Source: Panax quinquefolius (Eukaryota; Streptophyta; Magnoliopsida; Apiales; Araliaceae). Taken from it: a stretch of 64,000 nt of DNA. The stretch is taken from contig CM035164.1 in the NCBI GenBank assembly GCA_020205615.1, positions 126,645,537-126,709,536 on the forward strand. Reading direction: 5' to 3'. The first letter of the stretch is position 1; the number at the start of each line of letters is the position of its first letter. Below the pieces are notes generated by a model that saw only the letters and a program-made list of their open reading frames with translations, searched no databases and was not told where the DNA came from. This document shows, piece after piece, positions 21,863 to 34,400 of the stretch. A program made the translations under genes and the position numbers.

Positions 21863-23955
21863 ACTAAGATAATGCGAGAATAAATTATCAATAGCCTTTA
21901 ACATTGTTAAAGCGATAAAATATAATAAACATCAAGTTTAAGCTGCGGTATGAGACAAGTTAATCCATTAAAAGAGTCAAGTAGAAAATAAAATCTACTA
22001 TCTTTTATGATTTAAAAGGTTTTTCATCAACTTTGTTATAAATTTGAGACTCGACTTTAATAAATAATCCACATCATCGAATCACCCCCGCACTACTGAC
22101 CGAGGATATTCTTTAGTATCACGACCACAATTATTCATGCACTCACGGGCCAAGAATAGTTGTGTATTCATTAATGGTCATGATCATGCCAACAATCGTC
22201 CATCAATGCACTACTGACCATCGAGGACTTTTACCACATCATTTGTAACATTACGGTCATGATTACAAGAATAATCCTCAGTCATAATCATACTAAGTCC
22301 ATCCATGCTCTACTGAGCTACTACGGATGACTTTAAAAAAAAAATATAAACATGAGGATGATGACAATAATATAAGAATTCAATAAAACAAGTTCAAGAA
22401 TTAAGTTATTCAGGGAACTAATAACATCCAAACTGTCAACATGAATCTTGCTTTGTAGAGTAAAATTCAAGAATGATCGAAGAATATTTCCATGAAAAGA
22501 TCTTTGGATGAAACGCAAATATCAAGGATATTCTACTAATTTCATGGAGTATAGAAGTCAAAATTTTAACCAATTGGGTATAATAAAGAATGGAATAACA
22601 AAAGAAATCACCATGCATGCGTGCATTGCTTGATGCATAGGCGAGTTATTCAACAGAATAATAATAACGGAACCGGTCGGGTGAAATTCACGCAAGCGGG
22701 ATGTTCCAACAGAATAATAAAGAAAGATGGAACACGAGATAGGATATTCCAGATTGATAAAAAAACCAAGTCCACGTGATAGGATATTCCAACGAGAATG
22801 ATAAAGAGGCGGAACCAAGTGGGTGTAAAACACATGCATGGATGTTCCAATGTATAATAATAAAAGCGGAACCGGTCAAGGTGTAAAACACATGAGACGA
22901 GGATGTTCAGCGAGAATAATAGAAGAATGGAATAAAAGAAGAAAGATCACCAAGTATAGGGGATTCAGCGTATACTGAGTTATTCCAATGAATAAATAAG
23001 AATGGAATAACAAAGAAAGTTCTTCATGAATACAAAAGAATAACACCCTTACAGGTACAACAAATAATATTCTTAACTTAGAAAAACCGAATATTGGCAA
23101 AGTGAAGTAGCAGAATACTTTTCTTCTTTCTCTTTATAGTTTCTCTCTCTAGAGTTTCAAATTGAATTCGTAAGAAAATAATGATGGAATGAGCTTCTAT
23201 TTATAGGAAAATAGAATGCATAGTAATTAATCCATGAGCAGTTGATTGATTTACTTTAATCTGACGGTCCATATTTAAAGCAAAATCTTTTAAATAAAAT
23301 ATAATATATTCTATTTATATAAAAACATTTTACTATGCAAACACTATGTAACACTATGCAAAAATACTATGCAAAACACTATGCAACACTACGAAAAACA
23401 CAATGCATAATAAAATATAATATATTTTATTTATAGAATAACTTTAATAAAGTATTACATTTTATATAAAAAGATGTTTACATTTTATTACGTTAATAAT
23501 ACTGAATAAAACAAAAACGTCATTATCGCTATAATAATTCATATTATTAATAAACAATAATGGAATCAAACCGGTGACTTCTCACATAAGCATCGATAAT
23601 CAATACAGGTAATGCTACTATACAACCCACATATTACATTATACTTTTACTACTGAGTAGTTCAACAAGATCAGCGGTAAAACTTCCGCCGTTATTTCAA
23701 TAAAATATTTTTGTCATTTTCTCAATCCGACAAATAATTACATTTGTAGGGTCCACCAATGATTGAGTCGTTAGAATAATATTCCCCGCTAAACCGAATA
23801 TTCCCAGACCAATTGAATAATATAACCACTTGCATACTTTGCAAAATTTATAAATATTACCCACAACTATAACATCATATCAAATTTATTCCATAATATT
23901 CAAAAATAATATTTATAGAAAATTCATCTTTATTTATAAAAGCTGGGGTCTTACA
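21863..23955 (-). repeat. Element B1 5' LTR, outer fragment
   Basis: Begins with the duplicated ACTAA and continues B1's LTR to GGGGTCTTACA at 23951-23955. It includes a leader array (22640-22925). Its upstream region differs from B2: where B2 has the 20-bp array, B1 has AT-rich sequence with short repeats of ACACTATGCAAA at 23335-23412, also seen in LTR D near 32080. B1 and B2 are therefore different LTR subfamilies with nearly the same coding region. Confidence 0.85.
23197..23206 (-). promoter_or_regulatory. LTR TATA box (B1 5' LTR)
   Basis: CTATAAATAG on the minus strand, in the same context (AGAAGC downstream) as in D and B3. Confidence 0.68.
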
Positions 23956-23996
23956 AAGCTTATTCACTGGTTCTTCGTCATGAAAAACAGTCGGAG

Positions 23997-25352
23997 GTGA
24001 CGACCGGGAAAAGTCATGCCCAACCGGATGCTGCTGTCTTTGCTGTGAAAAATTCGAGTCGTGAGTATGAAAGAGAAAAGGGTGAACTTAAATGTTCCAA
24101 ATGCAACAAACTGAATCACTCTGCCAGAAATTGTCGTGCTCATCTTAAATGCACTTTTTGCGGTCGTAATGGGCACACAGTCGACTACTGTCGCAAAAAG
24201 AAAGCTACGAAGGATGAGTTCCACACAACAATGTCCAAAGGGAATCAAGTTGTTTCCCACACAATTGACAGGCAGGGGCTGAACTTTCCCTTCACACCAG
24301 ACGAGTGCAAACAGATTCTAAGTATGCTGAAGAATAAATCTTCATCTGCCAACCAAGCTGGTAATTGTTCGACTCATGATGATCTCTCGGGTAAAGCTTT
24401 CATGCTTATTTTTGGTGGCAAGAAAAATATATGGATTTTGGACAGTGGATGCACTGATTATATGGTTTGTAGTCCTAATTTACTCACACATTCAAAACCC
24501 GTTACTAATCACACTGTGGAATTGCCAAATGGTTCAGTAGCACAAGTGACCCATATAGGCAAAATTATTCTTTCTCCCGATCTGACTCTTGACAATGTTT
24601 TGTGTGTCCCATACTTCCGTTTGAATTTAATCTCAATTAGCAAATTGGCCCTTGATTCATCTTGCATTACTATTTTTCTAAGCCAATTTTGTGTTATTCA
24701 GGACCTACGCTCGGGGAAGATGATTGGGACGGGAATTGAACGGGAGGGTCTCTACTATTTTGACCAATCCAAGAAAGGAACATGCAACCATATCCGAATC
24801 TCCAATCCAACTCTTTGGCATCAACGTCTTGGGCATCCTTCGTCTAAAGTTTCTTTGTTATTTTCTTTTCCAGGATTCAAAAATAAATCTTGTGATATCG
24901 ACAAGTGCTTAACTTGTCCATTGGCTAAACAAACAAGATTTCCATTTTATTCAAGTTCTACTTCTACTACATCTTATTTTGATTTAATTCATGTTGACAT
25001 TTGGGGTGGTTATAAGGTTGCTTCTATTTCGGGTGAAAAGTACTTCCTTACTATTGTTGATGATCACACTAGATGCACATGGATTTATCTCATGAAACAT
25101 AAATCTGATACCAGGGAACTTCTAGTCAAGTTTGTTAATATGGCTGAAACTCAATTTAAATCCAAGGTCAAAATCATTCGTAGTGATAATGGGTCAGAAT
25201 TTAAACTTCAAAATTTCTATGCTCTCAAGGGCATTGTTCATCAAACTAGTTGTGTGGACATACCACAACAAAATGGAGTCGCCGAACGGAAACATAGGCA
25301 TTTGTTAAATATGGCACGTGCGTTACTCATTCAAGCTAGTCTTCCTAAATGA
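23997..25352 (+). pseudogene. Element C gag end, protease and integrase core
   Basis: A 451-residue open frame whose ATG is internal; the true start is lost to B1. Residues about 33-70 hold two CX2CX4HX4C zinc knuckles (CSKCNKLNHSARNC and CTFCGRNGHTVDYC). The protease motif DSGCTDYMV follows at about 150; DSGATDHM is usual, so it is slightly changed. At about 275-310 there is the pre-integrase zinc region (LWHQRLGHP, then CLTC). The IN core has all three acidic positions: HVDIWG, RSDNGSEF and AERKHR. The frame ends at LPK with TGA where copia integrases normally have Arg; CGA to TGA is a C-to-T change. Confidence 0.88.
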
Positions 25353-26568
25353 TTTTGGGGGGATGCTATTTTTACTTCTGCATACCTCATAAATCGAACA
25401 CCCACTCCTCTTCTCCAAGGAAAAACTCCATATGAAAAGTTGTTTAACAAATTTCCCAATTATTCACACCTACGAATATTTGGTTGTTTATGTTTTGTTT
25501 CCACTCATGCTCAACACCCTTCTAAGTTTGATCCTCAAGCATCTCAGTGCATTTTCCTTGGATATCCTTATGGACAAAAAGGGTATCGTGTTTATGACAT
25601 TGCTCAGAAAAAGAGCATGGTGTCACGGGATGTTGTCTTCTTTGAAGACTTGTTTCCTTTTCACTCACAATCTGCTGCACCATCAATTACCTCTGACACG
25701 CCCCATATTCCAGTGCTAAACAATGCACCATTTTTAAATTTTGACATGGACTCCTTGTCAGATCCCATTTCTCCATCTTCTTCTCATGGACCTACTGCCA
25801 CCCAAAATAGCCCTTCCACTCTTAACATTCCATATGAGCAGTCCACTCCAACACAAGAACATGAAACACCTACTCCTCCTTCGCCACATACTTCCATACC
25901 AGCCATGACAAAAACTACTTCATCTTCATCCGTTACAACTCAGCCATCCCCCCGTAACAGCCGACCAACCAAACCGCCTACTTACTTGCAAGACTTTCAT
26001 GTCGAGATGACTCTCCCTTCAAGGCATGCACCAACATCATCCACGAACTTGGTCAAAACTTCAGGTACTACTCATCCCCTTTCTCAATTCCTGTCATATG
26101 ATAATCTTTCTCCTGCTCATAAATCATTCGCTACACAACTCACCATTCTCAAAGAACCCACGAGTTTTTCACAAGCTGTTCAAAATCCTAAATGGCGTGA
26201 GGCTATGCAACATGAAATCACAGCTTTGCAAGCTAATGGAACTTGGAGTTTGGTACCCTTGCCATCCCATAAACGTCCTATCGGGTGCAGATGGGTGTAT
26301 AAGATCAAATTGAAATCCGATGGGACAATAGAGAGGTATAAAGCCAGACTAGTGGCTAAGGGCTATAGTCAAGTTGAAGGAGTTGATTACAAGGAAACTT
26401 TTCTCCTGTGGCAAAAATGGTAACTGTTCGTGTTTTACTTAGTGTGGCGGCTTTGCGTGGTTGGCATTTACATCAATTGGATGTCAACAATGCATTTTTG
26501 AATGGTGACCTTGATGAAGAGGTATACATGTCCTTGCCTCTGGTTTCGGACGAAAGGGGGAGAATCGT

Positions 26569-27922
<1,354 letters not shown>

Positions 27923-27963
<41 letters not shown>
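27923..27963. repeat. (AT)n microsatellite
   Basis: About 20 AT dinucleotides next to the copia LTR. A shorter (TA)n run occurs at 28525-28553. Confidence 0.9.
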
Positions 27964-27966
<3 letters not shown>

Positions 27967-28523
27967 CTCGATGAAATAGTAAAATAGTGTCATTCAGATA
28001 TTTTACACTTTTTAGTTGTTAAACAATTTTTTAAATTCAGATACTATTTCATTCAGATAATCTAATTTATTAAAATATATTAATTATTCAAATCTTAATT
28101 AATTAATTTTATCAATCACCGCCTAATATACATACACTAATATCATTTCACGTGGATTGAGTATCTGAGTTTCGTATAGATGCAAAACATTTTATTGCTT
28201 GGAAGTTGAACCACAATATCATGATTTCTTCTGGGTGGACATGAAAATTAAATATGATTGTATTTGAATTTTGTATATTTATATATTTACCTATTATTGG
28301 GGTCAAAATACAAATAAATAAAATTTAAATATATTCATGTACAATTTTCATATTCACATAGAGTTTTTGCAATATCATAGGTTCACTCAACTTTTATATA
28401 TATATCTTAGTTGTCATATCTTCAAATAATCGTATTTGTATGGAAAAAGTGAGATTTATTCTAAATTTTGGACGGACAAGATGATTTATTGAGTGAGTGA
28501 AAAATTCAAAATTATATGTATTT

Positions 28524-28554
<31 letters not shown>

Positions 28555-29544
28555 GAGGTGACAGGTGAGATGCCAATTAAATATATTTATTATACATACA
28601 CAACTTATTGACTTGATATGTTTTTTTAATTACAATTTTGTTCATAAAATAATTAAATTTTGAATTATTTTAAAAATAGTATAAATTAAATTATTAATTA
28701 TTTGAAGAAGAATAGAAGAAGATGCATAAATAAATAAAGGAGTAAGAGTTAATGTGATGGAGAAACTTTAAAAAAAAATCAATATTTTTTCTAAACGTAG
28801 TGTCGTCCTAGGGTTCAGTCCAAGATTGTTGTCTCAATAAAAAAGATAAACTATAAAACACGCTTTGGGTGTTGATTCATGTGATTTTTTACAAATAAAA
28901 GTGTTAATTTCACAAGTTCACAAAATCATGTCAATAAATTTATAAAAATATTAAATTTTACTTGCAAAAATAATAATTCCTACTATTAAATACACTCCAT
29001 TGTTCATGCAGCAATCTCTATACAAAATACTCCATCATCTACGTGAAATGAAATATAATACTCTCTTCATTTGAAGATAAAAGTTTTCTTATTATTTTAG
29101 ATAATCTCAAATTAAATATTTCTTGATATTAAATAATTTGTTTTTTATAATAATTTATATATAATACCTTTAGTATTAGTTGTAATATTTCTTTCTCTAT
29201 ATATATTTATAGAATATCACTACTTATGTGTACATAAAAAACTATACAATCAAATAAAAATTTATATATGGATAATTTTATCATTTTTTTTTAATATGTG
29301 CAAAAAATTAACTATAATTTTTATCCTAAAACGAAGAATGTAGTATTTTAGTTGTCTTTACGTTTTTTTTTTGCCATAAAAGTATTTTCGTCCAAATTTA
29401 TAAATTTTTTGTGTGGCTCAGTCCAAGTCATTAATGTCACGTGGAATGAGTATCCGAGTTCGTATAGAGATTGCTGCATGGAATAAATTTATCGACTCAA
29501 ACTACTTCACTGTATTAGTATTAAATTGTCCTCGTCATAGTTGT
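27964..29544. other. AT-rich intergenic DNA with short dispersed repeats
   Basis: No supported gene. It holds a (TA)n run, a 170-bp segment (28862-29035) repeated at 49061-49541, and related words at 28148-28195, 29005-29050 (inverted) and 29434-29480 built on CACGTGGAnTGAGTATC and GTATAGAGATTGCTGCATG. These look like ends of an unclassified non-autonomous element. Confidence 0.6.
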
Positions 29545-29546
29545 TA

Positions 29547-29861
29547 CTCCATCGGTTCCATAATAATTAATAATCCCTCTATTCCTAAATAATTAACGTT
29601 ATAGGGAGTATAAAATTTTTTAATATATTTAACGTTATCAAGTTTTTAGAAAGCATTATTATAATTTTTTTCTCTATTGCCTTCAACTATATGAAGTATT
29701 TCATTTATCTAGACAACTATATGGAGTACATCTTTTCTTAATTAATGCAAGGGTAATTGTGGTAATACATATCAATCTTAATGACAAAATTAAAGTAATA
29801 AATGACTTCCTTAATAAGTGTGAAAACCTTCAAAACGTCACTTATTTGGGGATGGAGGGAG
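29547..29861. mobile_element. Degenerate Stowaway-like MITE
   Basis: Left end CTCCATCGGTTCC, right end GGGGATGGAGGGAG, flanked by TA (29545-29546 and 29862-29863). Length and ends fit Stowaway (Tc1/mariner-derived) elements. The left end also contains a second TIR-like start at 29575, so the boundary is approximate. Confidence 0.55.
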
Positions 29862-29863
29862 TA

Positions 29864-30141
29864 CTCTCTATATTCTTAATTATTTGACGTTTTAGAGGTG
29901 GACACAAGAATTAAGATAATGATTGAAAATCATTAAATATAGTACTCAATTGTTTATAATACCCTTAAATCTTTTGTTGGGATAAGGAGAGAGAAAAAGT
30001 TTAAAGTATCAAAAAAATAGGTAGAGTAATGAGGGGTAATTTTAGAAAATTGTCGTTAATTCTCCTAAATTTGAACAAACGTCAAATAATTAGGGACAAA
30101 TAAAAAATTCTAAAACGTCAAATAATTAGGGACGGAGGGAG
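29864..30141. mobile_element. Stowaway-like MITE
   Basis: Left end CTCTCTATATTCTTAATTAT and right end AATTAGGGACGGAGGGAG form imperfect terminal inverted repeats that include GACGTTTTAGAG. TA flanks both sides, the left TA being shared with the preceding MITE. No coding capacity. Confidence 0.7.
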
Positions 30142-30144
30142 TAT

Positions 30145-30435
30145 TTTTTTAATTTCATACACATAAATTAAGAAAATTATTTAATATTATAATATTCTAT
30201 CACTACCATTTTATATAAAGTTAAAAACTATTAATACAAAGGAAAAAATTTATTAAGAGAATGAGAGAAATTAGGGGTAATATAGAAAAATAAATAATTT
30301 ATTCTCCTAAAAAAAGTTATAAATGACAAATAAATTGAAATAATTTTTTTCTTCTAAAAAGACAGTTATTATGAAAGCAAGGGAGTATTGTATAAGGGTT
30401 TATATTAGAAATCTTATTTGTTTTACTACTATATA
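30145..30435. other. AT-rich spacer, possible old MITE remnant
   Basis: No gene. It ends with words (AAAAGACAGTTATTATGAAAG, AGGGAGTA) that resemble a decayed MITE terminus. Confidence 0.4.
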
Positions 30436-30711
30436 CTCCCTCCGTCCCTATTTAAATGACGTTTTAGAGAGGGACAAAAGAATTAAGATAATGATTGGAA
30501 AGAATTAAATATATTACTCAATTGTCTATAATACCCTTAAATCATTAATTTATCATTGCACAAGAGTTTAAAGTACCAAAAAAATAAGTAGAGTAATGAG
30601 GGATAATTTTGGAAAAATTATCATTAATATTCTCCTAGATTTGAACAAACGTTAATTAATTAAGGACAAATAAAAAACTCTAAAACGTCATTTAAATCAG
30701 GACGGAAGGAG
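30436..30711. mobile_element. Stowaway-like MITE (276 bp), well preserved
   Basis: Left CTCCCTCCGTCCCTATTTAA and right TTAAATCAGGACGGAAGGAG belong to terminal inverted repeats of about 34 bp with only a few mismatches. TA duplications lie at 30434-30435 and 30712-30713. The interior resembles 29864-30141, so both are one family. Confidence 0.85.
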
Positions 30712-30713
30712 TA

Positions 30714-31134
30714 TTAAATATGTCACAAATAATATAAGAGCATCTTCAAGAGTAGTAACAAAAGAAACTTTTCAAATTTAAGTTTATTGACCTACGTGAT
30801 ATTTTGAAAACCATTATTTATTAGTATTTTCAAATTTTGTGCCTCATTAGTCTCTTCAATTCAATAAGCTGTACATCAAATTCATCAAACGTAATAAATG
30901 TTTTTAGCCTTTAATTGTACTCATATTTGAAGAGTGAGAAGGAGGTTGCAGATTTGATGACTAAGGTTGAAGAGACTGTTGGAGAAGATTTTTTTGATGT
31001 GGCTCGCCTATTTGAATATCTCAAAGTGATTGAAGAGGCTATTAGAAATGTTCTAATACTATCTCCATTTCATAATAATAATGGTTTTAGTTTCATGTAC
31101 ATAAATTAAGAAAGTCATTTAATACTATCATTTA
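30714..31134. other. AT-rich intergenic spacer
   Basis: A 64-codon open frame at 30915-31109 has no recognisable domain and is probably chance. Nothing else is supported. Confidence 0.5.
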
Positions 31135-31491
31135 CTCCCTCTGTTCCTTAATATAGTACTCACTCTGTTCCTTAATAAAAGTCGTTTTAGAGTTGTGCAC
31201 AAGTATTAAGAAAATAATTGTATAATATTAAATATAATATCAATTGTCTATATTGCACTTGTATTAAAAAAAGAGACTGTTATTTATTGGGTAAAAAATT
31301 ATGAGAGAACCAAAATTATATTTATTACTGTATTTGGGATAATATTGAAAACTAAGATGTGAGACCCCGAATTTTATGAAATAAAAGTATTCAATTTTTC
31401 TATTTTGGTAAATAGTTAAATTGATAAAAGTTTATAGTTAAGGGTGATATGTGAAATTTTTTCAAAGTAGACAAGTTGTCATAAAATACCC

Positions 31492-31770
31492 GGTTACTAT
31501 TCACTCTAGTATTGTTCACTCGAGTATTTGGGGCACTTTTTGTGTCGGAGTACTATTTACGAGTTACTATTCACGGGTTACTATTCACCTAAATTACTAT
31601 TCACCCGAATATTATTCACTCGGGTATTTGAGGTATTTTTTGTGTCGGGGTACTATTCACGAGTTACTATTCACCCGATTACTATTCACTCTAGTATTTT
31701 TCACTCGAGTATTTGGGACACTTTTTGTGTCGGGGTACTATTCATGAGTACTTATTCAAGTACTATTCAC
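31492..31770 (+). repeat. TTACTATTCAC-type tandem array in LTR D
   Basis: Some fifteen copies of GTTACTATTCAC with variable spacers, arranged as two ~190-bp blocks that each include TTTTTGTGTCGGGGTACTA. The open frames 31451-31809 read through this array and are not genes. Confidence 0.8.
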
Positions 31771-32294
31771 CGTAAAAATATATTTCTTTTCATTCCAAAT
31801 CATTTTTGAGTACAATATTATTTCATGAAGAGATGTCTTTAATTTTTTAAATAGTTGGTTGAAATTATAATAAAGGTGATAAGTTTTATTTTATTAGTAT
31901 TATTAATATAATAAAGCAGGAAAAGCTTTTATATAAAACATAATACTTTTATAAAGTTATTCTATAAATAGAATATATTATATTCTATTATGCATAGTAT
32001 TTTGCGTAGTAAAATCTTTTTTATATAAAGCAGAATACTTTTATAAAGTTATTCTATAAATAGAATATATTATATTTTATTATGCATAGTGTTGCATAGT
32101 ACTGTGATAGTATTTTGTATAGTAAAATCTTTTTATATAAAACAGAATACTTTTTTAAAGTTATTCGTTTTATTAGATTATAAATAGAATATATTATATT
32201 TTATTTAAAAGATTTTGCTTTAAATATGGACCGTCCGATTAAAAGTAAATCAATCTTGATCGTTCATGAATTAGTTACTATGCAGTCCATTCTT

Positions 32295-32304
32295 CTATAA
32301 ATAG
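32295..32304 (+). promoter_or_regulatory. LTR TATA box (D)
   Basis: CTATAAATAG followed by AAGCTTATTC. A run of AGAGAGAA words 55 bp downstream probably marks the transcribed leader start. Confidence 0.7.
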
Positions 32305-33850
32305 AAGCTTATTCTTTCATTATTTCTTACGAATTCACTGAAACTCTAGAGAGAAAAACTATAGAGAGAGTTCTTCTTCTATAATCTTGAGCGTATTTCT
32401 TTAGAGTTTAAGAAAGCTTTGAGCGTAGTGCAAGTTTTCTTCGAGTATATCCTCGCCTTACCAGTCGGAATATTCTTCTTTCAAAGGTAAGGGATATTAT
32501 TTGTTGTACTCGTAAGGGGTATTCTTTCTTTTTATTTGTGAAGAGAACTTCGTTATTCCGTTCTTTATTATTACATTGGAATAACTTCGTATCTGCAGGA
32601 TACCCTATAATTGGTGAAATTCTTACATTAGTTCATTCTTTATCATTATGTTGGAATAACTTTATCATCTGAAATCCGCATGCATGGTGATTACATTATT
32701 AATATTCCGTTCTTTATTATTCGCTTGAATATCCGTCATGCGTGCATTTACGCCGGACACTGGTTCCATTATTTATTATTACATCGAAGTACGCAAGTTG
32801 TTATATAATATTCGATTGAATTGGGGAATATTCGCGTTTTAACGAGGGAATATTCGTATAACCACACAATCATTGGTGGACCCCCACAACGGAATTATTG
32901 TCGGATTGAGAAAAGCGAAAAAATACTTTATGAAAATAGCGGCGGAAGTTTTACCGTTAAGCTGTTGAAGCAGTAGGTGTTAAAAATCTGAATGTCTGGC
33001 GTGGTTGCGTAGTAGCATTACGGTATTGATTATTGATGCTTACGTGAGAAGTCACTCAGTTATACTCAATTATTATTCTGATAATTCTGGCCGCATCATA
33101 TCGCTTCAGATTATTGATTCAATTATTGTCATAGTATTATTGACATAATATTTTATATTATTAAATCAATAATTGAGATGACAAAGTTATTCATATTATT
33201 ATTTGCAATATTGACAATGTCTAGAAGTTACATCGAGGAGAGGTTTGGTCACTAATAATTGCTACTAATAATAAGGAGAAATCCTTATTAAAAAGCCCCC
33301 TCTTTCCTGGGAACGACCTGGTTGTTAAATATTGTGAGTTATAATATTAATGATGAATAAGTTGTGTTGATTAAAAATGAATTTTGATAGTTCTATTGTG
33401 TTGGGATTATTAGTGTTAGTGGAAATCGACATCTATTCCGATGATAATTGATGTCTAGGGTTATATTGATAAATCGGATAATTTATCGAATAAATGAGCA
33501 ATTAATTGCTACTAATTCACATGCTTATATAACTATTTGTTCACATGTGTGTACTATTGAATCACATTATTTACTATTAGGGGAGTTAGATAAAAGATTG
33601 ATAATACTTGCATGACTAAGTTAAAAATGGAGGTATAGATGGAGGTACTATCTTTGTAATTCGTATTTTTCACATGATTATACTATTGATTCACATGATT
33701 GAACTATTGATTCACATTATTTACTATTAGGGGAGGTGGTGCAAGTTTGATAATACTTGTATGACTAAATTAAAAATGAAAGAAAAGTTGGAGGTATTGT
33801 ACTGTAATTTTTCGAGCCCCAAAACGTGCAATTATCGAAACTATATTTTC

Positions 33851-33860
33851 CTATAAATAG
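33851..33860 (+). promoter_or_regulatory. LTR TATA box (B3 5' LTR)
   Basis: CTATAAATAG followed by AAGCTC. It would drive the genomic transcript of B3. Confidence 0.72.
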
Positions 33861-34099
33861 AAGCTCATTCTTCCTTCATTTCTCACCAATTCACAAAATC
33901 TTTAAAGCGATTATTATAGAGGGAAATTATAGAGAGAAAGAAGAAGAGAAGTCTGCTACCTCACTATTCCAGTATCCAGTTTTTCCAAGGTAGGGAGTAT
34001 TATTTCTTTCTTATCCACGAAGAGAACTTCTGTTATTCCATTCCTTATTATTCTATTGGAATAACCTGTATACGTGGGCTACCCTATACTTGGTGAAAT

Positions 34100-34400
34100 T
34101 CTTATGTTATTCCATTCTTTATCATTCTGTTGGAACATCTTGTTTGTGCGTTTACGCCGAATCTGGTTCTATTATTTATCATTCTGTTGGAACATCCTGT
34201 TTGTGCGTTCTACACCGGACCTGGTTCGGTCTTTATTATTTTGTTGGAATATCACATGCATGCGTTTTCTTGGCGGACCTGATTCTGTCTTTATTATTAC
34301 ATTTTGAATATATATCGTATGCATGCGTTTCTGTGGGACTGATTCCGTTATTTATTATTACATTGGAATAACTTTGCTTTGTCTGCGATCTATCGCATGC
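34100..34400 (+). repeat. Leader tandem array (B3 5' LTR), ~60-bp units
   Basis: Five units of the form TTATTATTCTGTTGGAACAT, CCTGTTTGTGCGTT, ACGCCGGACCTGGTTC. The frames 34074-34371 translate this array with a 20-codon period and are not genes. Confidence 0.78.

Larger units (their letters stand above)
9027..23955 (-). mobile_element. Element B1: chromovirus (Ty3/gypsy, Tekay/Del-like), minus strand, interrupted
   Basis: Minus-strand order from right to left is LTR, PBS, gag, PR, RT. The RT stops at 9027, where element A is inserted; the remaining RT, IN and 3' LTR must lie left of A, outside the window. The 5' LTR is split: 11418-11757 and, beyond inserted element B2, 21868-23955. The LTR edge GGGGTCTTACA at 23955 abuts gag sequence of copia element C, so B1 sits in C. 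The Tekay/Del assignment is by similarity to B3, which keeps a chromodomain. Confidence 0.85.

Noticed and set aside
23964..24260. Minus-strand 98-codon open frame
   Set aside because: Shadow of the copia Gag zinc-knuckle frame on the other strand.
30915..31109. 64-codon plus-strand frame with VADLMTKVEETVGEDFFDV
   Set aside because: Short, isolated in MITE-rich intergenic DNA, with no recognised domain or exon signals. Probably chance.
31451..31809. Plus-strand frames rich in Tyr, Ser, Thr and His
   Set aside because: Translation of the TTACTATTCAC tandem array in LTR D.
34074..34371. Two plus-strand open frames with repeated SFCWNILF-type residues
   Set aside because: Same leader array on the other strand (B3 5' LTR). 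Periodic translation, not coding.
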